Shown: piece after piece, positions 50,801 to 64,000 of the stretch
Numbering within the stretch: the stretch's first letter is position 1
Layout of the letters: each line of letters starts with the position of its first letter
Source of the DNA: Rhodamnia argentea
Lineage: Eukaryota; Streptophyta; Magnoliopsida; Myrtales; Myrtaceae
Direction of reading: 5' to 3'
Assembly (NCBI RefSeq): GCF_020921035.1
Contig: NC_063155.1
Location: forward strand, 14,341,311-14,405,310
Length of the DNA stretch: 64,000 bases
Position numbers and translations under genes: made by a program
Notes under the pieces: model-generated
What the model saw: the letters and a program-made list of their open reading frames with translations, nothing else
Told to the model about the DNA's origin: nothing
Databases searched by the model: none

Positions 50801-51725
50801 TCTTTCCAACTCCACGAACCAACTGAAACCGAAACTCGGAACTCGAAAATGTCTCTGCTTCTGGATTTATCTATCTACCTATCTGGATTCTGGGTGTGGG
50901 AAGCATGACGACGGTGATGATGTTCCATCGTTTATTGGCCAGAAAAGGCTCCACCTTTGTGCACGCTATCTTTTGCCGGTGCATTTCTTTGAAGGCAGAG
51001 AACGGGCTGGCGGGACCGGGACTCTGTTTTCTTGGCCCAACTTTATCGTACACGCTTCGAAGCCCGCATATTGAAGCTTTGGCGCGAACAATTCGACAAT
51101 ATTTAGGTACGAGGAAAAATGTCACAATGTGCATTAAATCCTAAACTTTTAATTTGTCCGACGTAATTTTGAATTTTAGCTCAATTTTTAATGCCATCCC
51201 TAAACTTTTAATTCATTCAATGTGATCCCTAAACTTTTAATGCATACTCAATTTTATCTCTAAACTTGAATTAATAAACAAACAACATGAATTATAAACA
51301 TATATCAAAAGTCCAAGTACCACATTAAACAATTTAAAAATTCATGGATCGCATTTCATGTTTAGATAAAATTTAAAGACCATTTGTGTCATTATCCCTC
51401 AAATACTAGACGCGGGCGTAGAGCAAGTTGGCATAGTCTAGCGCATTTGCGCAAAACTTTTCCGCATTAGATCAACTTTCTGTTATTTACAGTTCAATAT
51501 GCGTTCGACCACGGCCTTTACAAGCGCAATGTGCCACAAAATTGACAAAATTTAGTGCCTAAGATAACGAATAATTTGCCCACATGGGGAAAAAAAAAAC
51601 AGCAGCCATGGCCACAACGTGGCAATTAACTTCAAAACGTAGTCAAGAATGCCAATCCACAATAATTGGGGGTTGCATGGCGAAGATTATTTGATTTGTC
51701 GACACAAGATGTCGTCAATCGATCT
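50801..51725. promoter_or_regulatory. PrfB1 promoter region and DCL2 3' flank
   Basis: 925 bp separate the DCL2 stop from the PrfB1 start; both genes are on the minus strand. The half next to PrfB1 is GC-richer and should hold its promoter and leader. 51112-51400 carries repeated CCTAAACTTTTAATT modules like those of the 32640 foldback, so a MITE-like repeat sits between the genes. Confidence 0.5.
51112..51400. repeat. MITE-like repeat between DCL2 and PrfB1
   Basis: Modules CCTAAACTTTTAATTTG, CCCTAAACTTTTAATTCAT and CCCTAAACTTTTAATGCAT occur in tandem. AAGTCCAAGTACCACATTAA-type text lies to the right. Non-coding; limits approximate. Confidence 0.5.
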
Positions 51726-54700
51726 TCATAATCCAGAGATGTTTTCTTTCAAGGACCTGAGGACCTCCTTCGAAGCTAACCGCTTAGCCGTCTTCCTGTC
51801 AGCTGCACTCACCGTGTGCTGGTATACCGTCCCTTCAGCGTTGACCTCTATTGTGACAGAAGACGCACCATTGTCACGGGACACGACGGGTTTTTTCAAT
51901 ATGAAATTCTTCTTTTGGCAAAGCTCGCTCAGCTCTCTCACGGGATGCGGCCTCACCGTCAACGGCGTAACCAACGGCTCTAAAAGAGGCATAATACTGT
52001 GGAACACTCTTTCCTTGTCGTAGTCTGAATCCACAAGGATTGCCCCCGCCAGGGATTCTATTATATCTCCAAGAACCTGTGGCATCCCAGAAAATCATGT
52101 CAATGCCCCATCATGAAGAGTAGGAAATCATACAAACCAATCTCAGAGAAAGCACACGGCTCCGGAATAGACGCAAAACTGAACACGAGTATAGCAGTGC
52201 AAGTTACGAGACTAACCTTAGGGAAGGATGTTCCAGATTCCCATCCAAAGGTAGACTCTGCTGACAATTTGTCAAAGTTGTTGACCGTGTTGAAAATGTG
52301 CTTGTGCAGCGCGTGCGATGCATGGAGAATGTGCTGATGCAATCCAAACTTTATTGCAGACTGAGCATAACAGTCATTGTTGACAGAAGCAGACCTCAAG
52401 TCCGTCAACATTCCTGGGGACAAGCCAGGATACTTTCTGTATTGATAAATCGTGACCAGATAATCTAAAACCGAGTCTCCTAGGAATTCCAATCGCTGCA
52501 CATAAAGATTCATCAGTCAAGATCTGCACAACATGAAGCTCAGACCAGAAGATAAACTGGATGATTTGTTTTGCCCAGGGCATTCAAAGCAATCTTTCTT
52601 TCCACAGGCAAAATCTTTGAATATGACAGTTAGCAATATCAAGGAATATTTACATGTGCAATGGGGACAGAGAGAACCTCTCAACAGCAATGGTATTCAA
52701 GTGATAAGATGAGGCCATAAATCACAGGGCACATTCGTTGAGGCAATTCACAGCTAAAGGAGCATCATGAATGCGGGCATTTATCCAGAAGTCTCAATGG
52801 AAGGGACAAAATTCCCAGAACACACACCAATATCTCACAATAATGATTTTTTCAAGATTATTCACGTTGACATGAATTAAAAGAAAAATTGAACAAGCAG
52901 CTGCATCATCTGCCATTTGCTTAAAAGTGCCGATGCCAACTTAGAGCACCAATATGAATCCAAGAAGAGTAAACATGGTAGTATTATTGCCAGACTACCT
53001 GAGCATGCTAGAGACTTTTCAAAAATACACACTGATTATAAATCGTGAATTCCACAAGAAGTGACTAGTCCGCTGCCTTAACGAATGATAGACGCAAGGT
53101 ACCAAATATCTGGATAAAGAAGATTCACATTCAAAGTACCTGGTAACATGTTGGGATCTCTGGAAGCATATAGGATCCATGAGTCAGAGCCTCCACCAGC
53201 AAAGAAGGGTCACGAAATGAGTACCTCAAAAGGGATTCTATATGCCTGATATTAATGAGCTTCTCTGGATTTACATGAAAATTTCTCTTGTACGGCTTGA
53301 TGCCAAAGTCCACTTCGATACCAAGCCAACGCATAAATAACATGCCAGCAATTTCACCACCAGCACTGACGTAAGCACCGATAAGTGCCTCAACAACGTC
53401 GGCAACCTTCTTTCTTTTTATATTTCTTCTCTCCAGAGTGTACATTTTTCTTGCTTTCGGGAGCAACTCCACACATAGTGTCAGTCCTCTAGATTTATCA
53501 CCCGGAATGACCCATTTGTTAGGATCAAAGGGTTCGTTACGTATAAAACCCTGTAGTCAAAAATATTAAACAGAGCAGAATTAGCATGGGAAATAGCTAG
53601 ATGAATTGTTGCCCAAAGAATGACGTGAAAAGTATCTTTAGAAAAATCATTAGAAGAGCACTATGTTTCTAGGGCTTTCAACTAGCTCACTGGGAATTGA
53701 AGCAAAACAAAGTTTGGGGAACGAAAAAAGAAAGTTTGGGCAAAGGAAAATCATCATTTTATCTTCCCCTATTTCCAAATCAAGCATTTCTTGTAATTTT
53801 TAACACTCCACTCTCAGTATCTTGAGAAATACTATTGTTTGTTAGCTAAAATCACCATAATAAAATCGTAGAACCGCTGAACTTTCTTTGGACAAGCAGA
53901 ATGACTACCAGGCCAGAATCTAATTTGTAGTTTTCCAGAATCCTATCAGTCAGTTTCCCCTAGAATATTTCTCCCAGTCAACGGAAAAGCAAGCAACCCA
54001 TACAACCCAAATAAATTGGTTCAAATGTGCTTCTTTCTTTATAGGGAAATGAGAAATATGTTGCAGAAAAGTGATGAAAGAGAGACAAATTAATTTAGCA
54101 CATAGAGAAATAAGATGCATCAAATTCTTGAAGCCATAACCGCAAGAACCTGACAAAATGATACAGAAGACAGTACCGGCAGTTTGCAGTCGCACCCTAA
54201 CTTGCAAAGTGTCTCATTAGAAATCAGTTTATCTTTCTTGGCACTTAACAAGCCTTCATGATGACTCTGGTATGTCTTGAATAATTGTTGACAAACAGCA
54301 TACTTGAGGAAAGAGTCTCCTAGAGTTTCCAAAGATTCCAAATGGTATCTCTCTTGGCACCTCTTTGTAGTAAGTGCTTCGAGGACCTACAACACAGAGA
54401 ATGACAGTCGACCTACATTCTCTTGACATACAAAACAACCAGAGCAAGGAGAGATCTACATGGCACACAGCTGCTTTATGTTATCAGATTGAACTGCTAT
54501 AGACGACTAATCATGATATTACCTTCTTGTTCTCGTACAAAATGGACATGCCAAATAGAAAGAAGCCAGTGTGATGCAAAAACTACTAGAAATTTAGGAC
54601 TACATGGCTGATATAGATGCATTGTCTATCTGAAAAAACAAAAACCCATAAGACATCAACTAAAAGACTCATAGATAAACTATCGTTATATTTACTCTGA

Positions 54701-57700
54701 AAACACAGTCCTTTTCAGTCAAGTAAAGTACAACACTATTTCAGGCTTCTCTTTCCCTAATCAGATCAGCCCGTTTGTTATTTGATTAAGAATAAGCCTA
54801 CAAGCTCTGTATTTTAGAAGTCAAGGAATAACATGGTTAAATCAATAGAAAATAAGGCCAGGAAAAATTGAAGAAATGGTGTAAATTGCCACATGAAACC
54901 TATTTAAGCCCCAACCATATCCATTATTATCTGAATGTGGCTGGCGCACTGTTCCAAATTTGAAAAAGCAAGGAGTAACGCTGCAGTTTAGAGAAGACAG
55001 AAGGCCTTATGGCTTCCGTCCTTCGTAGCAGAGGAACTACAGCCAGCAAATACTCAAATTATAAGCATAAACTATCAATGAAGATACTTTACTGCCTATC
55101 ATTATGCATTGTCTTTTATCTCAAGTCAATTTGACATTATCGGAAGTCATTCGGCACAGCCATAGCAGAAGTCAAAATGTCAACATCAAATGCCTCATCT
55201 AACCTACAAAAGCAGATTGATAGGAATTCCATCACCCACAGGACGGGCCTTCCCTATTTTCATACCAAGATTTGTAATTGAGACCTTTGGAATCTTAAAC
55301 TTAAGAACCAAACTTACCCAATGCATACGAAGGACTGCACTCAGATGCATTATTGTCACCTCATATAAAAAGCAGATAATTTGTCCAAGATTAACAAAGG
55401 ATAAAATATATTTGTCATGCAAATTCAGGAGCATCAAGTGTCAATATACAAAGGAACTAAGGAATAGTAAGACCTTCATAGTAGGAATAAGGGCAATTTC
55501 AGGGCAACTGTCTGAAAGCACCCTCTTCAGATTAGCAGCAACAAGCAAAGACTCAAGCTGGTGCATAACTGATGGAGCAAATGAGAAGGAATACAATGTA
55601 TTTACAGATACTGGGGATAGAATCAAGTAACATAGCTCGGGAGGCAATTCCACAGAAGCATTACTGGGTTCTGCATAAACAAAATGTAACATTAAACAGA
55701 CAGTTAATGATACATTGAGATACGAAACAGGTTGGTCTATCTTAACATCTTTTTGCATTTGTGCTTTTGCATTTACAAATGAAAATGTGTCGCGGGATGA
55801 TCAGAAAGGCTATCATCTAGTCTGGCATTTAAGCATAAAGTTCCTTCATAGCATCTTTAAATAAGGCATAGAGGAATCATTATGGCAGACATTCACTAAG
55901 AGCTGTATGGTTCAACTCATTCTTGGCATGTATTACTATGTGAAATAAGATTTTGGGTGGAGAAACCACCACATTATAATTTGTCCTCCAGATGAAAAAA
56001 AATATGAATATTTTCATCCCAAAAAAATAATACATTAAGAGAGCAGATAAAAACCTCTCTGCTTCCGTTGCCGCTGATGACTACTTGGCACATGAAATAT
56101 GTACCTCCCCTTCAGAAGGAACTCGTCTTCAACACATAACTTGATGCCATGCCTGCAATAATATTATACTGAGAACTTGACCATGGATACTCCGTGCAAA
56201 GGTACAAAACTGCTCAAGTATATTGTCAAATCAAAATTTCAGTTAGAATTATTTACCTTTCTTTGTAGTGCTTTTTATATGTTGTAACTGTCCCATCTCT
56301 CTTCGTTAAAAGTGAATTTGCATTCTTATCATAAAAAAAACCAGTAACGCAGAAAATCTGACCGTTATGAGGTGTAAAGACCAGGGAACGCTCCAGTAAA
56401 CAGCGAGATACAAGGCCATTTTGTATTCTTACACGATGAGTGCAACACTTTGAGTAATCCGCACAGATGTGATCGTCCATTGAAAATAACACAGAGAGGA
56501 CAGATCTCCAATCTATAATGCCTTGTGTTGGATAAACACTAGCATGTGGTAGGAGAAGATAATCAACATCAGGAGCTCTCACCAAATTTAAACCATCTAA
56601 TGTTTCCATCAGTTTAGTCTCACTGTGATATAAAAGCACACTGAGAAGAGTTATCTGGAATTTCTTGCAGAGTAGCACCTGCAACATGATTTAAGAAAGA
56701 GGTAAATTAAGAGCCACCTCAAAATTTTTAGTGAACCTGCACAGAGCTTCCCTAGGTAGCAAAAAATTTCACTGAAAACTACCATTCTAGAACAAATGTA
56801 GACATGACGTTCAAAATATCATTCTTGTCCAATAAAAGACTAATAAAACAGCTCACCTGCTGCTCATCAAGATGAATCTCTCCCACATACCTCACTTTCA
56901 CTGACAACAATCCCCTGGAAACTTCTAATGCAAAAGGCATATCACAAATATCAGCTTCCAATTCACTCATCGTAGCAAGAACAATATCCTGAACTGTTGC
57001 ATCATATTCGAAGTCCTGCCTCAACTCAATCACGTAGCAATGATACAGTGTCTTGGACTTATCGGACAGATGATTGACCAGCTCAGGAGGGAAGTAAGTA
57101 GGTTGGTCTTCATTATGGGATTCATTACCTTTCATCAAGAAAGAGACACAAGCCATAGAAAGTAGAGTAAGTGTATAAAGGAATCGGGAAGAAAAAATTT
57201 CTAGGTTTAAGGCCATATCATCTTGACAAATTCGAATTATGAAGAAGAGAATGCTGAACTTTAGAAGCTAGATAACAGAATACCAACTACAGGGGCACTA
57301 GCTTCCTCCACAACAATCGCAGGGATAAGATTGTCTGTCAAAGCACCAATCATGTGAAGTTGTTTGCATGCTTCAAAACATGCCATTTGCTTCAGCGTCT
57401 TAAGATTGCCTTGGACACAAACAGTTTGTAGGGGGCAACTCTTTGGAAGATAAAGAACGCACTTGTTAATCTCCTCATCTATGACACACCTCGGAGCAGG
57501 CTTGAAGTAACTGCATATTTAAATCACCATGAAGCACATAGAAGAACATGAGAGATGTGCATTTCGCTGCGGAAATCGAAGGTTGAAAAAAAAAAAAGTA
57601 ACTTCAGAAAAAAACAAAATGAGACGTAACTAACCTATCAGAAGGAAGCCTAGAGCAATAAAAGTATAGCAAGCCAACACTGGAAGAAAGAGTAACAATT

Positions 57701-60700
57701 GCTCCAGTGTCTGCCACCTGATAACTTTCTTCATCATACAAGTTGCCATTAAGAGGTTCACATGGAAGGGAAGCGTGGAGTAGAGATTCCTTTCTCATTG
57801 TCTCCCCACTAGAGAGGTACTTTTCAAGACGAGATTGCGTTGAAGAATCCCCACTAAATCATAGCAAAGAAGGTATTACAAGAAGAATTGACTAACAAAT
57901 GTCAATGAAAACAGAAAAGATAAATTATCTATTGGCATCCACTATAATTTTCAGCAGTGACAGATAAAGAGGGACACCAAACTATATAAGCTCAGTAAAA
58001 ATGTCACCTCTTCACCATCAACAAATAGTCCGAATTCTGCATTCTTGCACGGCCTCGGGATTGGATAAAACTGCTAACTGTGGTACATGGGTCAAACCTA
58101 ATGACTGAGTTACAGCTCTGCACATCTAGACCCTCTTCAAGAATTGACGTTGCAACAATGACATTCACCTGACAAAAGGAAAAAACTTAAGCAGTTTGTT
58201 AGAGTAATTAAAGATTAAACCCATGCCTTCATAACAGCTTAAGCTTTTAAAACAGTCGGTTGTGGTCCCACAAAATCTCACATGATATCAGAAGAGGAGG
58301 TTCTGAGTTTAAATCTTTTCAAGCCCCCATTTACCTCCCCAATCAAATATGTCCAAGCTTAGTACTAGTCAAAAACACCAGCCTAAGCATGAGGAGGAGT
58401 GTTAAAGAGTAATTAAAGATTAAACCACGCCTTTATTTAATAACTTAAGCTTGTAGAACAGTTGGCTGTGGTCCAAAAAAATCTCACACAGTACACAATG
58501 AAGAAGTTAACAAAAGTTATGACATGGGGAAACAAAGAAAACGAACCTTCCCATTACGGAAATCCTCCACAATTTCATTTTGTCGCTTCCTTGTCTGTGA
58601 TAGCAAACCAGAGTTATTTCCTGCTATGTATTTGGTCTTCCAGTTACAGTACTTCGGAAGCACCTCACTTAGCAAAGACTGCAGTACAATAGCTGTAATA
58701 ACCCTCTCTACAAAGATTATACATCTGATATCATGAATATCCCTGAAAAGAAGGGAAGTTTCTTTATGCAGGTTCACATGTAATTTGAAACAATAAGGAT
58801 TCTATGGGAGATCTTGCATTCATATACCTACCTGTACTCAAGTAAGGATTCAATGAGACAAACAACTTTACAAGTTATGAGCCCAGCATCCACATCTGCT
58901 TGGACATTATCACCAGCTGACCAGTTTGGATCTTTAGAAGGCGAGAGAGAGAAATATATCAAACAGAGCATCACACTTTGGATAGTTACAAGCAGTATTC
59001 ATCAAATTACCTGAAGGTATGCAAGCCGAGAACGCATTGAGGACATCTTGGCTGAAGTCCTTCACAATTGTCTCACCAAACAAGTCTAAGTTCCCCCAAG
59101 ATAAATCATTAACTTCACGACATGATATTGACTGTGCAGCCTATTACTGGAATAAGCAGTTAATTATACTGTCTAATGGAAAGATGGCAGAAGTAAACAG
59201 AAAAAGAAGAATAGCACCTTAAGCGCAAGCCAAAGCCCGAGATCACCCAAACAGAAAACGAACGTCGAGAATATCTTCTGAATTTTTTTCCCTGTAGATT
59301 GAGCTGACGATTTCTCAATATCTGACCTTTTTAGTTTCACTTCACACTGAAAAGCAACAAACAAAAAGTCATAAAGCTCTCAGACAAGGATAGGCACTCA
59401 AAGCAAACAGGGAACCATAAACTCAAAGGAGGGGAGACTATCTTCATGACATGTAGTGAACATCAATATAATGAGCATGTATAGTATCAGAACAAGGTGT
59501 GGATAAAAGATTCAGGTGCTGTATAGACCCAAATAAGTGTTTTTTTAACAACCCAGGGATAGTAAAAAGGATAACGCTTTTATGACAATTTAATAAATAA
59601 AGCTTGGTGTTTTACTGATTATGGCTTTAAACAACAATGCTTATAGTTATACAGGATCAGAGGTGTTCGACATAAGCAATTTTTTTGTTCTGAACACCAA
59701 AATCTTAAACCTAAAGAAGAAAGCTAAAAGACAGAGCCACACCACGCAATCCATCAGTTTCAGTAACATTAATGAAGAAAGCGAAGAAAGTACACAATAC
59801 TTAAATCCTTTCATTCTTGACTATTTCTGTTTTCTCTCCATCTGAATAAAAACTGTTAGAGAAACGAAACTATCAATTTATCCAAAGCATAAACACTATC
59901 TGCTGACCACGTTGATCCGTTAAATGATGTTTAATATTTAATAGAAAAGACACTATTATCTGTGACATGTTAACTCAGTTCAGGTGGTTATAATCCTTGG
60001 TTCTCACATATTGCGCAGAAGTTCACACACAAGGTACCAACCTTTTCCACGAAACCCTTCAGTTGATCTAGCAAATGGAGACGGAGAGCCGAAGGTATCT
60101 CCCTATCTTCGTAAATCTTGAACTTTGGTGTGGAAAATGGAATATACCGGGCAAGGACAGATTCACTGGCACAGGTGTAGACCTTTGATGACAAGTGAAG
60201 GAAAAAATGACCGAGAGAAGAAAATAGGAAAACTGTCAAGACAGAGCTGCACCATTTCCACAATAAAACAGAATCCATATGGCTTGTTGTATAACAAACA
60301 AGGATAACAGAGAAAATCACAAAGCACTAAACATACAAAAGCCTAAAGGGATTAACAGCGCAACATCTCATACTTCGAGAAGGAAACAGACTTGGGTGAC
60401 TAGTACAAACCAGCACAAGGCCCGGAGAAACAATGACATCCATGGATGTATTAATCACAGTTCTTGGGTCATGCTGGAGGCAGCTTTTAAATTATTGACT
60501 CCCCACCAAAATGAAAAACGAAAATATTTTCATTTTGTCCTACGTAGGTTTGACCAATAATATCAATATGGAGTTGGTCTCAGAGATTTGAGGTACTCGA
60601 TATAAAACCAAAATCGGATCTCAAATACAAAAGACATAGGTAAAAGTTGCACTTAATTTCAGGAAAACAAATCTGTGCATAAGGTAAATTATTTTGAGAC

Positions 60701-62609
60701 ATGCAGCAATCTTGTGTATATAACATTGCATAAACATGGACATGTCCAATGCAAAGAAGAACACCATACAAAGCCTTTAAAGATGCAATTAAAGCAAAAA
60801 TCCAAAAACCAAATAGCAGCAAGCTAAAGTGACTTCATATTAGATAAAGAAAGCGCCACCATCTGATTATTCAGTGTCGGGAATGAAGAAACATGAAGGC
60901 AACAACACAAGGAGGTACCTTGGAGTTCATGAGCGTCTCAAGCTCTTTAATCTTTTGCCAATATTGAACTTCAGAGTTCCCACCTAGGTTTTAACAAAGT
61001 TAGTCAAGTATCATTTGCATTGATTGATTTACAAAGCTACGAAACTAATTTTAGGAAGCTTACATACCTTTGGACTTAATTGGGGAAGCAGTCATACCAA
61101 ATATCCTCGGGACTTGCATATTGTCACGTAACTGAGGGTGATAGAATTCCTGCAGATGCATCCATATCCTTCCATTATTATAGAAATCATGTGTTGCATG
61201 CTAGGTAACAGAAAAGGCAGGTGCAATGCAGCAGAAATGAAAGAGTAAATCTCATTCAACAAGCAAATGCCCAACCATAGATCAGCAATCGCTCCTATAC
61301 ATTGGCAACCGGTTTACGAAATGTGAGATTGCATAAGTGAATCGATGATGAAAGTTGAAATAAAATCCGTCTTGGAATCATTTCTTGAAAACAGATTGTG
61401 GATATATACGAGATAGAATCCTTTTTGAACTGAAGAAGATAAATTCACGACTCACCTTCATAATGCAGGCATATGGATGTTCACCCCTTGCATGATGGCA
61501 TTCATCCATTATGAGAACCTTTATCAGGTCAAGCTTGAAAAAGCTATGCCTCAGACAGTTGAGCAAGATAGCCGGTGTCATGACAAGCACCTGGGAGCAT
61601 AAACACGAAATAAGATCACCATTCGATATGATGACTTCAGCCCCCGACCAACAGACGACGAAACTACAATGATCACCCTTGATACTTACAAAATAAAAGT
61701 GCTCCCCTTGGAAGAGATGAAGTGCGCACACATACATACACACACACATGCATGCATGCATGCATATAAATAAAGGACATTATCGGGATAGCTATAGATA
61801 ATAACAAATTAATTAGGAACTCACAGAAGAAAACTACCAAGAAAACGTATGGCATTCACAATGACTCAAAGACAGAGCTTGACAAGATGCAATAATGTAA
61901 GGGAAGCAACCAGAGAAGAACAGTTGGACAATGCAGCAAACATGAACAAAAAAAATCGAACCTCGTATCGATCAAGTTGTTTCTGCCACATGGCGGCATC
62001 CCAGAAATCAACTCCCATATCTCCCCAGTACATTTCCACCTTCAAGTCTGTGTGCATCTTTATGGCCTCCGCTTGCTTATATAACCGATAATACAAGGAG
62101 AGCAGGAGTTACAGAAAGAGAAAACCAAAAACCAAAAACCAAAAAAGGGAAAATTCTCAGTTGGCAGCTTCTTCAAAAGGGAGAGGGGGAGACAGAGGAA
62201 AACCTGGGAGACGAGGACAACTTGAGGGACCAAGAAAACGGCGATGGAACGGGAGGGCTTACGGAGGAGGTAGGCGTAGCAGCGGAGGAGCATGATGGCG
62301 ATCAGAGTCTTGCCTGACCCTGTCTCCAAATATGCTATCGTGTTCTCTTTCATGGCCTTCTCTAACGCCTCCAGCTGATAACTGGTTTTTTTTTTTTTTT
62401 TTTTGGGCAATCATAAACACCCAAACCATCATCAGCCCATATTACCAAAAATCGACAATGGGGAACACGAAAGGTACAGTCTTGGTAGAACTGGACGATC
62501 ATGCGAGACTGGGATTGCCAAACAAGAGAAGGAAAAGGCAAAAACGAACTGACCATCTGGCAAAGGGAAGAGGATCGGCGGAGAGCTGCGTATCGGCCTG
62601 CACGTCCAT
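51726..62609 (-). CDS. DCL2: Dicer-like 2 endoribonuclease (DCL2)
   Basis: Cuts long double-stranded RNA into 22-nt siRNAs in antiviral and transposon/transgene silencing. Exons, 5' to 3': 62554-62609, 62204-62381, 61962-62075, 61456-61590, 61068-61149, 60919-60983, 60042-60182, 59218-59346, 59011-59140, 58832-58931, 58547-58742, 58008-58168, 57635-57853, 57284-57510, 56857-57128, 56257-56678, 56055-56152, 55474-55670, 54177-54386, 53140-53550, 52217-52495, 51726-52076. They total 4173 bp, or 1390 residues, close to Arabidopsis DCL2 (about 1390). Helicase: Walker A ETGSGKT (38-44), DECH (145-148), QSRGRAR (478-484). Then come the dimerisation domain, PAZ, RNase IIIa (ETLGD, Glu994/Asp998; Asp1095/Glu1098), RNase IIIb (LEFLGD, Glu1184/Asp1188; Asp1278/Glu1281) and a C-terminal dsRNA-binding-like segment. 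All eight catalytic acids are present and no stop interrupts the model. Residues around [10 protein letters not shown] and PTYFPPEL favour DCL2 over DCL1, 3 or 4. Intron 1 has an odd acceptor. Confidence 0.96.
61735..61767. repeat. (CA)n/(TGCA)n microsatellite in DCL2 intron 3
   Basis: ACACACACACATGCATGCATGC-type repeats lie in the intron between exons 3 and 4 of DCL2. Confidence 0.8.
62382..62402 (-). other. Poly-A tract at the DCL2 intron 1 acceptor
   Basis: On the coding strand, intron 1 ends with a run of about 20 A followed by CCAG, then exon 2 (TTATCAGCTGG). A pyrimidine tract would be expected there. Confidence 0.85.
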
Positions 62610-64000
62610 CAATACCAAATTTTGAAGTCGTTCCCGACTGACCTCGGCAAAGGAACAAACAATGGGGAGGCGGAGAAGGCAGGATCAAAGCAACGCGCCG
62701 ATGGAACACGAAGGGACTCTCAGAATCAGAATGCGCGAGAGCAGCGTTGCTCTTCCATCTTCATATATAGAGAAGCGCGAGAGAATGAGTGTTGTGGGTG
62801 GTCGCATCAGCTGGCAGCTTTGCAAGGAGGGAACTTGCCAATGAAGGACCGTGAAGCGACCCCTGAAGTCACGTGACCTGGCCCCGTCTCGTCTTCTTCT
62901 TTGACTTCTCTCCTCGCCTCAAGAATCTGATAAATTGATATTTCCCCGACGGCAATCCCGGCGATCTTGGAATGAAATCACACGTAATCTACAAATATAC
63001 GATGACCATCTTGGTTAATTCCCATCAGACCCAGATACCCGATTCACATGACATTCATTCCGCCATTTACAGCAAAATCTTCCAATTGATTACAGTAGAG
63101 AGAGAAAGAGAGAGAGTAATAAAGTTCAATCCTTTCTTTATTCTTCGTACTTTAACAAAGACGGGTTCCTTCTCTATGCATGGAAGGCTATCATTTGGTT
63201 ACGATTTAGGATATAGTAACTTCGCGATTGGGTTTCGGTGATCTGATTACTTCTGGTTATACTAGGAACACAAGTGGGGAGACACCCGTCTTTTGTTGGG
63301 GTCGGCGATTCCTTCTTTAGGAATGCCACGTCAGTCGTCAGCGTGCGTCCGCGTCGACATCTTTTTCAGCAGCGACGAGCGAGACGACCACGCGCCGCTG
63401 AGATGCTGCAGGCCTACGACTACGTACGAGCCTGTCGTCACGCATCAGCAGGCCCTTCAGATTGGGCTTTGGGCCCACCATGCACCACACAGTTATGCCC
63501 ATACAGCTCTGACGAGGATGCTTGTGATGAAACGAGGTTCGTCAAGGAACTTAAGAACTATATATTTTTTTTTTTCACAAAGTAAGAACTGTTTGACAAC
63601 AAGGAGAACTCGGCGAGGTGTTGAAAGCCCTTAGTAGGCAAATTCAGTCGGTCGATTAAGGGCGCGTATTGCGACACTTTTGCTTTGAAAATTAACTTCT
63701 CGTTAGAAATTAATTTTTTTACTTATGCTTCAAAAATTAATTTCTGATCGGGAAAATGCGTTTGATAACAGGAAAAAAATTTTATTTCTGAAACAGAAAT
63801 TTGTTTGATAACGATTGAAAATTTCTATTTTTGAAACATCATTAACACAAAATCTTTTACGAAAAATTGTTAATCTTAACCTAAAATGCATGTTATTCGA
63901 GAAAAGTGAAATGCAAATACCGACGGATTTACGTGTAATTTGTCATTTAATTATTTAATGCAAAAGGGGCCAATTTTAAGGGGAAAATTCTATTAATGAA
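62610..64000. other. DCL2 promoter/leader and distal intergenic DNA
   Basis: Immediately upstream of the DCL2 ATG lies a GC-richer leader (to about 62780) with TATATA at 62764-62769 that could be a TATA element for the minus strand. 63104-63117 is a short GA run. 63670-64000 is AT-rich with mirrored TTTCTGAAACAGAAA motifs, probably a MITE remnant. Open frames near 63270-63630 show no known domain. Confidence 0.45.

Noticed and set aside
62362..62709. 115-codon minus-strand frame running through the DCL2 leader and intron 1
   Set aside because: Reads through the poly-A tract. The DCL2 start at 62609 with splicing to 62381 gives the family-matching N-terminus instead.
63274..63634. Overlapping plus-strand frames of 103-113 codons
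   Set aside because: No domain, no splice partner and no conserved motif; the frames end in a poly-T stretch.

Overview
The window is nuclear DNA of a flowering plant. Genes carry GT-AG introns, intergenic DNA is AT-rich, GA/CT microsatellites are common, and plant-specific families are present (IDD zinc finger, Dicer-like 2, plastid release factor, mitochondrial acyl carrier protein). The foldback repeats remind me of woody eudicots such as Myrtaceae (Eucalyptus relatives), but that is a weak impression and not proven here.

Layout. 1-2574: 5' part (two exons, minus strand) of an INDETERMINATE DOMAIN C2H2 transcription factor; its last large exon is not in the window. 2575-13481: gene-poor DNA with MITE-like inverted repeats, including a roughly 1.0-kb element with a TAA target duplication. 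13482-18615: a complete but inactivated Ty1/copia retrotransposon with 111-bp LTRs. 18825-23831: remains of a leucine-rich-repeat receptor kinase gene (minus strand); eight LRR exons are recognisable, one is split by a 2.66-kb LTR-like insertion (20170-22828), and the N-terminal and kinase parts are missing. 27240-30830: a decayed endogenous caulimovirid (plant pararetrovirus) fragment, minus strand. 30831-34640: foldback repeats and a GC-rich gene-like fragment.

35332-62609 is the gene-dense half. It holds a mitochondrial acyl carrier protein (2 exons, minus), a divergently transcribed membrane-anchored short-chain dehydrogenase/reductase (12 exons, plus), a plastid peptide chain release factor 2 (6 exons, minus) and a full-length Dicer-like 2 (22 exons, minus). 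I rebuilt exon boundaries by hand from splice sites, reading-phase closure and family similarity. The four models close in frame at 125, 325, 454 and 1390 codons.

The genes form no pathway or operon. mtACP and the plastid release factor serve organelles, the SDR is probably an endomembrane oxidoreductase, and DCL2 makes 22-nt small RNAs in antiviral and transposon silencing. The right half is conserved housekeeping and defence genes; the left half is a transposon graveyard containing one dead receptor gene and one fossil virus. I found no new biological system. The most informative observations are the LTR insertion that split an LRR exon, the poly-A tract where a polypyrimidine tract is expected at DCL2 intron 1, and a near-identical 312-bp duplication inside the mtACP intron.
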